From contig NZ_JBALOQ010000003.1 in NCBI RefSeq assembly GCF_036962705.1, positions 186,001 to 250,000 on the forward strand: a stretch of 64,000 nt of DNA. Reading direction: 5' to 3'. Shown here piece by piece: positions 33,748-41,012 of the stretch; the stretch's first letter is position 1; each line of letters starts with the position of its first letter. The notes under the pieces were generated by a model, which did not search any database, was not told the origin of the DNA, and saw only the letters and a list, made by a program, of their open reading frames with translations. The DNA is from Ferdinandcohnia sp036962705 (lineage in GTDB: Bacteria > Bacillota > Bacilli > Bacillales > Bacillaceae_L). The translations under genes were made by a program, and so were the position numbers.

Positions 33748-35016
33748 TTACGCTAACCATTTATGGATTAATTGATTGTCTTCTCCTCTAGCAAATACAT
33801 CAATTCGATTGCGACTCCAAGAGGCTGAGGATGGCTCTGAGGATAATGTACCACCAAGATCCTCCCATTCACTCCAACTACTTCCGTCCCAATTTTTTAA
33901 ATACAGATGATTATCTGTTCCTTTTACGAAAACATCTAGATTATTAGATTCTCTTGAAGATGCAGTTGGACTTGAGGTTAGTTGGCCGCCAAGGTCCTCC
34001 CAATTACTCCAGTTCGAGCCATTCCAATATTTATGATAAAGAGCCCGATTTTCTCCACGAGTAAAGACATCAATTCGGTTGGGCCCCCATGAAACTGCCC
34101 CAGGTGCTGACGTAAGAACACCGCCTAAGTCTTCCCAAACACTCCAGCGTTCCCCATCCCAATATTTATGATAAAGATGGCGATCCGTACCTCTTCCAAA
34201 TACATCTAGTCGATTCTCCGACCATGTTGCAACTGCAGGGGATGACGAGAGCATTCCGCCTAAATCCTCCCAATCACTCCAAACTGAGCCGTTCCAATAT
34301 TTATGGATTAAATGATTATTGTCACCGCGTGCAAAAACATCTACTCTTCCGGGCCCCCATGATACGGCAGCAGGTGATGACGTTAGAGATCCACCGAGAT
34401 TCTCCCAATCTGTCCATTTTGATCCATCCCACATCCGGTGGGAGAGGACCCGATTTCTTCCTCGAACATAGACATCTAATTGGTTTATTCCAGGCACTAT
34501 AACAGATGGTCCCGATGTTAGATAGCCGCCAAGGTCCTCCCGCTCGCTCCAATTCTTTTCAGGCGAGTAACCTATATTTTCATAGGTTAGTCGAATTATC
34601 GCCTTAAATATCCTTTCAATTACCCGATCTGGAATCCGATAAGGGGACAGTACGGCAAAAATCCAATTTGCTTGATTTCGAAAAGCCCGATAGGTCTGAT
34701 TAACCTTTTGATCTAGAGAACCTGAAAATTGATTTTGTGTCATAAGTGTAAACATGACAAGCTGCATCGCAATATATTGCGATATTCTTCGGTTGACATT
34801 AAACTCTGCTAATTCATCACAGTGGGGTTTTAGATTTTTCCGTACTTCTTTCCACACATTTTGAAATTCCTCTGTTTGTCTCATTTGATTTTCATATGAG
34901 TAAGGATTTATATAATAAGCTTGTTGGTAGCCATTACCGGGATAATATGGGTAATAATATTGTGGAACTGCTCGGTTATATGGAATCATTTGATAACCAC
35001 CATATGGTTGATTCAT
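33748..35016 (-). CDS. Six-bladed beta-propeller (DUF346/PLL-lectin-like) protein
   Basis: 422 residues from the ATG at 35016, supported by GGGAGGT seven bases upstream. The N-terminus is Tyr/Pro/Gly-rich (MNQPYGGYQMIPYNR), followed by a helical region (about 55-155). Then six 45-residue repeats (about 160-422), each with a core like WEDLGG..L.SSP and DVF.RG..N.L.HKYW. A lone WSEREDLGG before blade 1 completes the last blade (velcro closure). Such repeats form sugar-binding propellers in PLL/PHL lectins. No signal peptide. Operon with the DUF1906 gene; a carbohydrate target is likely but unproven. Confidence 0.78.
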   Translation of the reverse strand: MNQPYGGYQMIPYNRAVPQYYYPYYPGNGYQQAYYINPYSYENQMRQTEEFQNVWKEVRKNLKPHCDELAEFNVNRRISQYIAMQLVMFTLMTQNQFSGSLDQKVNQTYRAFRNQANWIFAVLSPYRIPDRVIERIFKAIIRLTYENIGYSPEKNWSEREDLGGYLTSGPSVIVPGINQLDVYVRGRNRVLSHRMWDGSKWTDWENLGGSLTSSPAAVSWGPGRVDVFARGDNNHLIHKYWNGSVWSDWEDLGGMLSSSPAVATWSENRLDVFGRGTDRHLYHKYWDGERWSVWEDLGGVLTSAPGAVSWGPNRIDVFTRGENRALYHKYWNGSNWSNWEDLGGQLTSSPTASSRESNNLDVFVKGTDNHLYLKNWDGSSWSEWEDLGGTLSSEPSSASWSRNRIDVFARGEDNQLIHKWLA

Positions 35017-35311
35017 AGCAGGTACCTCCCTTTTGTAAAAAGTCCTCATATCATACTATGATGTTAGATAGGAAAGTAACCCATTTTTTCATATTCACAC
35101 CATCTTATCTCAACGTTTACCAATCCTTCTAAGTTCTGACATATCTAAATTTTCTAAAAAATACTTTACTTTTTACTGTTTTCCCTTCATAATAGAAAGA
35201 CAACTAGACGATGCAATTATTTTCCTAAAATAGCATGTTTCTAGTGGCGCTTATAAGGTAAAAGAAGTTTTATTTACAAATAAGCGAAAAATTAAAAGGA
35301 GTGATTAAGTA

Positions 35312-35548
35312 ATGGACCATTTTAACAAGGAGCAAAAAAATGAAGTAGTTGTTATTCCTCAAACGCCTGATGAAGAAATGTATGAGAAGGTAGCAGAAAT
35401 GGTTCTCATCCAATCACAGGCCTCCTTTAAAAAAGAACAATTACTAAAACAAATTGACCAATCACTAATTGCCCGAGATGAAACATTATTTATGGAGCTT
35501 TCAAAACAATATAATATGTTACTGTCCCAACATAATTTTTTACAATAA
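35312..35548 (+). CDS. IDEAL domain protein
   Basis: 78 residues. The C-terminal half (LLKQIDQSLIARDETLF) fits the IDEAL domain, a short helical module found in Bacillaceae regulators such as ComK-adaptor-like and phage-type proteins. The N-terminal half carries an acidic, unstructured segment. The role is unknown; small adaptor functions have been suggested for the family. AAAGGAGTG precedes the ATG. Confidence 0.75.
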   Translation: MDHFNKEQKNEVVVIPQTPDEEMYEKVAEMVLIQSQASFKKEQLLKQIDQSLIARDETLFMELSKQYNMLLSQHNFLQ

Positions 35549-35554
35549 CCAATT

Positions 35555-35582
35555 GGCTAGTGCAAGATGCACTAGCCTTTTC
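35555..35582 (+). terminator. Terminator of the IDEAL gene
   Basis: GGCTAGTGCA and TGCACTAGCC pair perfectly around AGA, then TTTTC. Confidence 0.9.
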
Positions 35583-35587
35583 ATTTA

Positions 35588-35621
35588 AAAAACGATGCAG
35601 CCCTTAAGTGCTACACCGTTT
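35588..35621 (-). terminator. Terminator of kinA
   Basis: On the minus strand AACGGTGTAGC and GCTGCATCGTT pair with two mismatches, then TTTTTT. It overlaps the kinA stop region. Confidence 0.7.
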
Positions 35622-37467
35622 CGTTTATCCGTGGAAGTATTATTTCGAAGGTTGTACCCTCATTTTCCTTGCTATCCACCCTAATTTCTCCGTTATGGTT
35701 TTCGATAATATTATAGCTTACCATCAGCCCAAGTCCTGTTCCCTTTTCCTTTGTTGTATAAAAAGGTTCCCCTATTCGGTCAAGGATAGATTCGGGAATT
35801 CCACAACCCTCATCAATAAATAAAATATAGATGGAATCGTTTGTAACCATTGTGCGAATAATGAGTGTTCCACCATTTTCCATCGCATCTATAGAATTCT
35901 TGATGAGATTAATGAAGACTTGCTTAATCTGATTTTCATCACAAGTAATGATCGAATCTTCGTTCACAAAATCAATATTAATTTGAATATTTTGGAGGAT
36001 TGCCTGTGTTTCAAGTAATGTCACAACATCGCGTAAAATAATCCTGATATCCTTATTTTTGAAATTAATTTCTGACGGCTTTGCCAGTAATAAAAGCTCA
36101 CTTAATATTAATTCAATTCGATTTAATTCAGAAAAAATAATGTCAAAATAATTCTGTTTCCCTTGGAATTCATCATTAAATAATTGTAAAAACCCTTTTA
36201 TAGCGGTTAACGGATTTCTAATTTCATGGGCAATTCCTGCCGCAAGCTGTCCAGCAATGGATAGTTTTTCAGACTTAATCATTAATTCCTCTGCTTTTAT
36301 TCGGTCAGAAATGTCACGAATGATGACTTGAACCGCTGCTTCACCGAAATAGGTTGTCGGTATTCCGATTAATTCTGTGAAAATTTGCTTTCCTTGGAAT
36401 GTATACCATGATTGTTTACTGAAATTAACTTCCTTCTTTTTTTCATTTACAATTTCGATGAAGTCCCTTACTTGATCATGATTTTCTGGATGAAGAAAGG
36501 TATAAACATTTTTCCCTAACATCTCTGTATAGCTGTTAGCCCCAAACATTTTTACACCTGAGTCATTGATAAACACCCAATTATTTTGATAAATCACAGC
36601 AATGGTATCAATGGAATTTTGGATAATTCGTTGATAACGTTCACGACTTCTATGGATGATATCGTGGAATGACTTTCTTGAAGAGATATCATGCAAGACT
36701 ATATACTCATATATCTCATCGTGGATATAAATTGGAACTTCCTTCACTTCAACATAGATTTTTTCGTTGTTCTGTTTCTTCCATTTTTGTTCGATAATGC
36801 CTAATCGAAATCCACTTTGGAGCTGTTCAATTCGTTTAGCTACCACCTCGTGGAATTCTTCGTCTATAAAAGAATAAATAGCATTCCCGATTACCTCATT
36901 TGGATGTTGAATTTCTAATAAGGAAGCTGCTTCCCTATTCAAATAAACAATTTGACCTAACTTTGCGATGACAATTGGAAATGGAGCTTCGTCTATTAGA
37001 ATCGGTGCCTCTACTAACCTAGTATATGTGAGATTCTCATCCGGAATAAGCGACGATATTAAAGTATTAGGGCTATTTTCCTCAGTAATGCGGTAATTTG
37101 TGGGCTCCACTAGCACCCTCATTTTTAATAGGATTTCTTCATATTCACAAGACGAGGAGTTATAGATAGGTTCAACAATTGTTTCGAACCAGATGATATC
37201 ATGATTTGTTTTCAACAGTCTTAATGCACATGCAGATTGTTGTTCTTTATTGAAAAAATAACTTTCAAGCATGAAACGGTCATCTTTATGTATGATATTT
37301 TTAATCGAAGTATCCATCAACATGTCTTGTGTGTAGCCTAAGATGTCTTTACAGTTACTTGAAATATAAAGAATTTGACCATTTTTAGTCACTGTTAATA
37401 CGAGGTTAACAGATGATGCTATTGCTGATACATGTTCCTGAGCACTTTGCTGATTTCCTGTTTTCAT
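35611..37467 (-). CDS. kinA: Sporulation histidine kinase KinA
   Basis: 618 residues from the ATG at 37467; the open frame reaches 37488. Soluble: three PAS domains (about 20-125, 150-270 and 275-395) precede a HisKA domain with the phospho-acceptor His in GIAHEIRNPLTAIKG, and a HATPase_c domain with NLIKNSIDAM (N box), DEGCGIPE (G1) and TTKEKGTGLGL (F/G2). Similarity to B. subtilis KinA runs through the PAS-A region and the linker SKQSWYTFQGK, which favours KinA over KinE. It feeds phosphate to Spo0F at sporulation onset. Confidence 0.87.
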   Translation of the reverse strand: MKTGNQQSAQEHVSAIASSVNLVLTVTKNGQILYISSNCKDILGYTQDMLMDTSIKNIIHKDDRFMLESYFFNKEQQSACALRLLKTNHDIIWFETIVEPIYNSSSCEYEEILLKMRVLVEPTNYRITEENSPNTLISSLIPDENLTYTRLVEAPILIDEAPFPIVIAKLGQIVYLNREAASLLEIQHPNEVIGNAIYSFIDEEFHEVVAKRIEQLQSGFRLGIIEQKWKKQNNEKIYVEVKEVPIYIHDEIYEYIVLHDISSRKSFHDIIHRSRERYQRIIQNSIDTIAVIYQNNWVFINDSGVKMFGANSYTEMLGKNVYTFLHPENHDQVRDFIEIVNEKKKEVNFSKQSWYTFQGKQIFTELIGIPTTYFGEAAVQVIIRDISDRIKAEELMIKSEKLSIAGQLAAGIAHEIRNPLTAIKGFLQLFNDEFQGKQNYFDIIFSELNRIELILSELLLLAKPSEINFKNKDIRIILRDVVTLLETQAILQNIQINIDFVNEDSIITCDENQIKQVFINLIKNSIDAMENGGTLIIRTMVTNDSIYILFIDEGCGIPESILDRIGEPFYTTKEKGTGLGLMVSYNIIENHNGEIRVDSKENEGTTFEIILPRINETV

Positions 37468-37673
37468 ATATTGAACCCCCCCTCCCACTAATCGCTTGTT
37501 TTGAACGTTATGGTCGATTTTTATATGATTTTCGATATATTTTATATATAAATGGTTGTTGTAACCATTTTTTTACTATACTATTACATTAATTTAGGGG
37601 CCAACTCATATCCATAGGTAGAAAGACCTGTTTTATTGCAATTATAAAGAAAATTCGGCAAAATTTCGAGTAA

Positions 37674-37684
37674 TTTTCGACAAA
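37674..37684 (-). promoter_or_regulatory. Candidate Spo0A box upstream of kinA
   Basis: On the minus strand, TTTGTCGAAAA contains the full TGTCGAA core of the 0A box. It is about 205 bp upstream of the kinA start and could give feedback by Spo0A~P. A single short motif, so it may be chance. Confidence 0.35.
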
Positions 37685-37695
37685 TAACGAAAATA

Positions 37696-37725
37696 AAAAT
37701 CCAGGTCATCGGGAACCTGGATTTT
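37696..37725 (-). terminator. Terminator of the small basic protein gene
   Basis: AAAATCCAGGT and ACCTGGATTTT pair perfectly; the minus strand continues TTATTTTCG. Confidence 0.9.
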
Positions 37726-37737
37726 ATCGTTTGTTCG

Positions 37738-37920
37738 TTATAGTCCGCCTTCATACTTCCCATCGTTTTTAGAGGCTTTTTCTTTTTTGGCTTTTTTCTT
37801 ATGTGCTTTGTTAGCTGCAGCACTGCCAAACTCTTTCCCGAATTCAGTATCCGTTACAGCCGAATCAAAGCCTTTTTTGTTTTTTTGTTCAGGATCATTC
37901 TTTTTATTACGTTTTGCCAT
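37738..37920 (-). CDS. Small, very basic hydrophilic protein
   Basis: 60 residues from the ATG at 37920 (MAKRNKKNDPEQKNKKG). Lys-rich at both ends, with the central motif DTEFGKEFGSAAANKA that faintly recalls gamma-type small acid-soluble spore proteins; no firm family. The SD (AAGGGGG) lies within the arm of a strong hairpin (37931-37972), so translation may be structure-controlled. It has its own terminator. Confidence 0.65.
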   Translation of the reverse strand: MAKRNKKNDPEQKNKKGFDSAVTDTEFGKEFGSAAANKAHKKKAKKEKASKNDGKYEGGL

Positions 37921-37930
37921 TCTTGAGTGC

Positions 37931-37972
37931 ACCCCCTTAGAGAATATCATCATTAATTTTCTTCTCTAAGGG
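37931..37972 (-). promoter_or_regulatory. SD-sequestering hairpin
   Basis: CCCCTTAGAGAA and TTCTCTAAGGGG pair over 12 bp around a loop of about 17 nt. On the minus strand the 3' arm is the ribosome-binding site of the gene at 37920. Confidence 0.7.
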
Positions 37973-38112
37973 GATTTCTATACAAAAATAGGCAAGTGGG
38001 TGAAACGATTTATGGAGTCCAAATTTATTTATGGCCAATATATGAAAAATACGGTCATAAATGAATTTTATGGCTAATTGCGAATTGGTGGACGTGGGAC
38101 CCACCCACCTCT

Positions 38113-39000
38113 TTATTCCCAGAGCTTGTAGATGGCTTGTGTGCCGCTGTTTTCTTCGCCTTTTTCGGCTAGTTCTTCGTACATTTTTTTTGCAAGTTCA
38201 AGGCCAGGTGTTTCCATTCCCATGGCATTTGCTTCTTCTAGTGCAATTCCCATATCTTTAATGAAGTGTTTGATGAAGAAACCAGGTTCGAAATTGCCCG
38301 CAATCATTCGGGGAGCAAGATTGCTTAACGACCAACTTCCGGCAGCACCTGTTGAAATACTTTTTAATACGGTTTCAGGATTAAGCCCTGATTTTTTCGC
38401 GTAAACCATTGCTTCAGCAACACCAATCATATTTGATGCAATTGCAATTTGATTACACATTTTTGTGTGTTGTCCAGAACCAGCTTGACCTTGGTATACG
38501 ATGTTTTGTCCCATTATCTCGAGGAGTGGCTTGCATGCATCAAACACCTCTTGATCGCCACCAACCATGATGGCTAATCGCGCTTCTTTTGCACCAACAT
38601 CTCCACCAGAAACGGGCGCATCTAAGGAATACATCCCATGGAGTTTTGCCTCTTGATAAATGTTAATTGCTAAAGAAGGTGTTGATGTTGTCATATCTAT
38701 AAAACAAGTTCCTTCTTTTGCATGTGCTAAAAGCCCATTATCACTGAGGTAAATATCCTTTACATCATGTGGATATCCCACCATCGTAATGATGACATTC
38801 GCTTCTTCAGCGACTTCACCTACAGATTTTTTCCAAACTGCACCTTGTGCGACAAGGTCTGCCGCTTTTTCTTTCGTACGTGTATAAACAAGAACCTTAT
38901 ATCCTTTTGAAAGAATATGGCCTGCCATGCTTTTTCCCATGACACCTGTTCCAATAAAGCCTACTACGGTGTTTTCATTTAAGATATTTGTATGTAACAT
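38113..39000 (-). CDS. ykwC: Beta-hydroxyacid dehydrogenase family protein YkwC
   Basis: 295 residues from the ATG at 39000, with GGGGGAA upstream; homologues start near here. The N-terminal NAD(P) fold has GFIGTGVMGKSMAGH near residue 13, the substrate motif DAPVSGGDVGAKEA near 126 and the catalytic Lys in GQHTKMCNQ near 175. These features belong to the 3-hydroxyisobutyrate/6-phosphogluconate dehydrogenase superfamily. The substrate is unknown; tartronate semialdehyde or short hydroxyacids are candidates. ykwB lies nearby on the other strand, as in B. subtilis. Confidence 0.9.
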   Translation of the reverse strand: MLHTNILNENTVVGFIGTGVMGKSMAGHILSKGYKVLVYTRTKEKAADLVAQGAVWKKSVGEVAEEANVIITMVGYPHDVKDIYLSDNGLLAHAKEGTCFIDMTTSTPSLAINIYQEAKLHGMYSLDAPVSGGDVGAKEARLAIMVGGDQEVFDACKPLLEIMGQNIVYQGQAGSGQHTKMCNQIAIASNMIGVAEAMVYAKKSGLNPETVLKSISTGAAGSWSLSNLAPRMIAGNFEPGFFIKHFIKDMGIALEEANAMGMETPGLELAKKMYEELAEKGEENSGTQAIYKLWE

Positions 39001-39151
39001 TACTGATTCCCCCTCGTTTTTTAGTTTAATCATATCATATTTTAAAGTCTGCAAGCCTTTTCAAAAAAAATTAGGAAAATTGGGGATTTGTACCTTACGA
39101 AACCTGTGTGTTTGCCATAGGATATAACAAATAGATATGGAGGTGTTCTAG

Positions 39152-39253
39152 ATGAGTGGAGTAAAAGACGGAGGACATGGAGCAGGCTTTGCTTTGATTG
39201 TCGTATTGTTCATTCTATTGATCATTGTTGGAGCTGCTTTTGTTTGTTGCTAA
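39152..39253 (+). CDS. YjcZ-family small sporulation peptide, copy 1
   Basis: 33 residues, below usual ORF cut-offs. A short Gly/His-rich head (MSGVKDGGHGAGF) is followed by one membrane helix (LIVVLFILLIIVGAAF) and ends in two Cys. The head plus the helix with its GA terminus is the pattern of YjcZ-type sporulation proteins. ATGGAGGTG precedes the ATG. It is followed 50 bp later by a paralogue with an almost identical helix. Confidence 0.82.
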   Translation: MSGVKDGGHGAGFALIVVLFILLIIVGAAFVCC

Positions 39254-39303
39254 TTCTTAAAATCAGTTAAAGATTAATTATAAAAAAGAAAGGGAGATGT
39301 ATG

Positions 39304-39438
39304 ATGGGTTACTGCGGATGCGGTGGAGGATTTGGTTACGGAGGCTACGGTTACGGTGGCTTTGGATATCGCGGAAGCTTCGTGTTGATTGTTGTATTAT
39401 TCATTCTTCTAATCATCGTTGGAGCTTCTTGGTTCTAA
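39304..39438 (+). CDS. YjcZ-family small sporulation peptide, copy 2
   Basis: 44 residues from the second of two adjacent ATGs (39301, 39304); the second is seven bases from the GGGAG site. The Gly/Tyr-rich head (MGYCGCGGGFGYGGYGYGG) is typical of YjcZ-like coat-associated peptides; the helix VLIVVLFILLIIVGA is identical in sequence to that of copy 1. Probably expressed in the mother cell and in tandem with copy 1. Confidence 0.85.
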   Translation: MGYCGCGGGFGYGGYGYGGFGYRGSFVLIVVLFILLIIVGASWF

Positions 39439-39469
39439 AAAACAAATGCACAAACGCCTTGATATGGAA

Positions 39470-39690
39470 TATCGACTAACTACTGCCACGTCCTGTGGCA
39501 AACGTCGATGTCAGCACTTCCTCGAAAATGCTATGCATTTTCTTCGTGCGATGAATATGCTCCCGAAGCCTTTCTTGTCCTGTGCAAGTCCGACCAGCAC
39601 AAGACTTTCCGACTAGAAGGTTGCTCTTTGACCTTCTTGACAGAACGGCTTGTGACCTCGAGGGGCTAGGCGCTTTTGCTAGACGTAATA
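39470..39690. repeat. Structured intergenic element with modules shared with repeat family 2
   Basis: About 220 bp of non-coding sequence with GCCAC-GTCCT-GTGGC, ATGCTATGCAT, CTTGTCCTGTGCAAG and AGAAGG/CCTTCT hairpin segments, and GAGGGGCTAGGCGCTTTTGCTAGAC near its end. The GCCACGTCCTGTGGC module resembles the GACAGGACGTGGC part of family 2. Open frames here are not credible genes. Confidence 0.5.
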
Positions 39691-39703
39691 ACCATTTAAA
39701 CGA

Positions 39704-39740
39704 TGAAAAGCCAGCAACTTAACGGTTGTTGGCTTTTTCA
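39704..39740. terminator. Terminator before the 39743 gene
   Basis: GAAAAGCCAgCAAC and GTTGTTGGCTTTTTC pair around a 6-nt loop; it ends the minus-strand gene and may also stop + strand transcription. Confidence 0.85.
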
Positions 39741-39742
39741 TG

Positions 39743-39955
39743 TTATTCTCCATCAAACATATTCTGAAACTTCTTCATTTCCTCATCAACCTTGGGCTTC
39801 ATATTATAAGGATTTTTCGGCTGTACCATGTTTTCGGGATTTACATCAGACCTTATCCCGATTTTATCCCCTGTCATATTTGCATTGATAATTCCTTCAT
39901 ATCTTCCATCGAAATGTGGGTCTCTTTCATGATGATCGCGATCATTATCTGGCAT
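39743..39955 (-). CDS. Small hydrophilic protein, unknown
   Basis: 70 residues from the ATG at 39955 (MPDNDRDHHERDPHFDG), with a near-perfect GAGGAGGT site seven bases upstream. Asp/His-rich head, no hydrophobic segment, likely unstructured, ending in a helix (VDEEMKKFQNMF). I do not recognise it. Convergent with nothing; it lies between the YjcZ pair and ykwB. Confidence 0.65.
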   Translation of the reverse strand: MPDNDRDHHERDPHFDGRYEGIINANMTGDKIGIRSDVNPENMVQPKNPYNMKPKVDEEMKKFQNMFDGE

Positions 39956-40061
39956 CGTTAATACCTCCTCATCATTAAATTGGCGTGTTTTAAGAAATAT
40001 ATGTACATTTTCCCCAACAAAAAGGAACAATAAAAACAACATATTTGAAGGAGAGATTAAA

Positions 40062-40259
40062 ATGGGTGCGATTGACCGAGAAGGCTATCGGTTTGAGACA
40101 GAGTATAGCGTGATTAATCAAAACGGAGCAATCCATGTTTATCATGATGGTGATTTTATCAAGGAACTCCCCTTCTCTTTTACGGGAGAACAGCCCGAAC
40201 CAGCATTAATTGAAGAGATTGTCGATTCATTTTTTGAAAACAACCAAAAATATGAATAA
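40062..40259 (+). CDS. Small protein, YbxH/DUF5370-like
   Basis: 65 residues. The sequence pattern REGYRFETEYSVINQNGAIH followed by VYHDGDFIKEL resembles small Bacillus proteins I recall as YbxH or DUF5370; the name is tentative. Soluble, acidic at the C-terminus. GAAGGAGAG precedes the ATG. The stop is 55 bp before the ykwB start, so both may be co-transcribed. Confidence 0.65.
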   Translation: MGAIDREGYRFETEYSVINQNGAIHVYHDGDFIKELPFSFTGEQPEPALIEEIVDSFFENNQKYE

Positions 40260-40314
40260 TTTTCCTTTTCACCCACAAAAATGTAGCGTAAAATGTGGAT
40301 GGGAGGTGAGTGGC

Positions 40315-40986
40315 TTGTTTCGAAAAGAAATCTATGTGTTCGAAGAAAATAAACCTAAAAAATGCGTGATTCGAAATTATCAAGAAACTGATTTTGATGC
40401 CTTAATTCAAGTTCAAAAGGAGAGCTTTCCCCCACCATTCCCTTCTGATTTATGGTGGAATCAAGAACAATTACATAATCATGTGCGCGTTTTTCCTGAA
40501 GGTGCCCTTTGCGTTGAAATCGATGGAAAAATATGTGGGTCAATGACCGGGTTAATTGTTCAATTTGACCCAAGTCATCCCGAGCATACATGGGAGGAAA
40601 TCACAGACAGTGGCTATATCCGAAATCATGATGCTGACGGAAATACACTTTATATTGTTGATATTTGTATTAGCCCAGCATTTCGAAAATATGGTCTTGG
40701 CAAATGGTTGATGCAGTCAATGTATGAGGTTGTCGTTCAGTTAAATCTGGAGCGATTATTAGGAGGAGGACGAATGTCTGGGTATTCAAAGCACGCAGCA
40801 GACATGAGTGCCGTGAGCTATTTTGAAAAAGTCATGGCGGGTGAACTTAAGGACCCAGTGATTACCTTTCTTCTCCGATGTGGACGTACACCGGTCCAGT
40901 TGATTGAAAACTACCTTGAAGATGAAGAATCCTGTAATTATGGATTATTAATGGAATGGAAAAACCCATTTAAAAAACGAGTCTAG
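40315..40986 (+). CDS. ykwB: GNAT-family N-acetyltransferase YkwB
   Basis: 223 residues from the TTG at 40315, chosen because GGGAGGTGAG ends four bases upstream; the open frame extends further without a site. The GNAT acetyl-CoA loop is FRKYGLGKWLM near residue 125, after the beta-4 strand DICISPA. It matches the YkwB type, whose substrate is unknown. The neighbouring ykwC supports the name. The gene ends in a strong terminator shared with ptsI. Confidence 0.8.
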   Translation: MFRKEIYVFEENKPKKCVIRNYQETDFDALIQVQKESFPPPFPSDLWWNQEQLHNHVRVFPEGALCVEIDGKICGSMTGLIVQFDPSHPEHTWEEITDSGYIRNHDADGNTLYIVDICISPAFRKYGLGKWLMQSMYEVVVQLNLERLLGGGRMSGYSKHAADMSAVSYFEKVMAGELKDPVITFLLRCGRTPVQLIENYLEDEESCNYGLLMEWKNPFKKRV

Positions 40987-41006
40987 CTTTTTAGCCAGAC
41001 TCGTTA
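40977..41006. terminator. Bidirectional terminator ykwB / ptsI
   Basis: AACGAGTCTaGCT and AGCcAGACTCGTT pair around three T, overlapping the ykwB stop. Confidence 0.88.
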
Positions 41007-41012
41007 TTTCAT

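Noticed and set aside
37551..37576. Hairpin AATGGTT/AACCATT upstream of kinA as a terminator
   Set aside because: Its T-run is on the + strand, where no gene or promoter precedes it; kept as an unexplained leader hairpin.
38050..38112. GGTGG..CCACC hairpin as a terminator of ykwC
   Set aside because: There is no T-run on the minus strand, so it was not annotated as a terminator.
39297..39616. Open frames overlapping YjcZ copy 2 and the following repeat block
   Set aside because: One is an out-of-frame reading of the Gly-rich YjcZ gene; the other crosses structured repeat DNA without a start signal.
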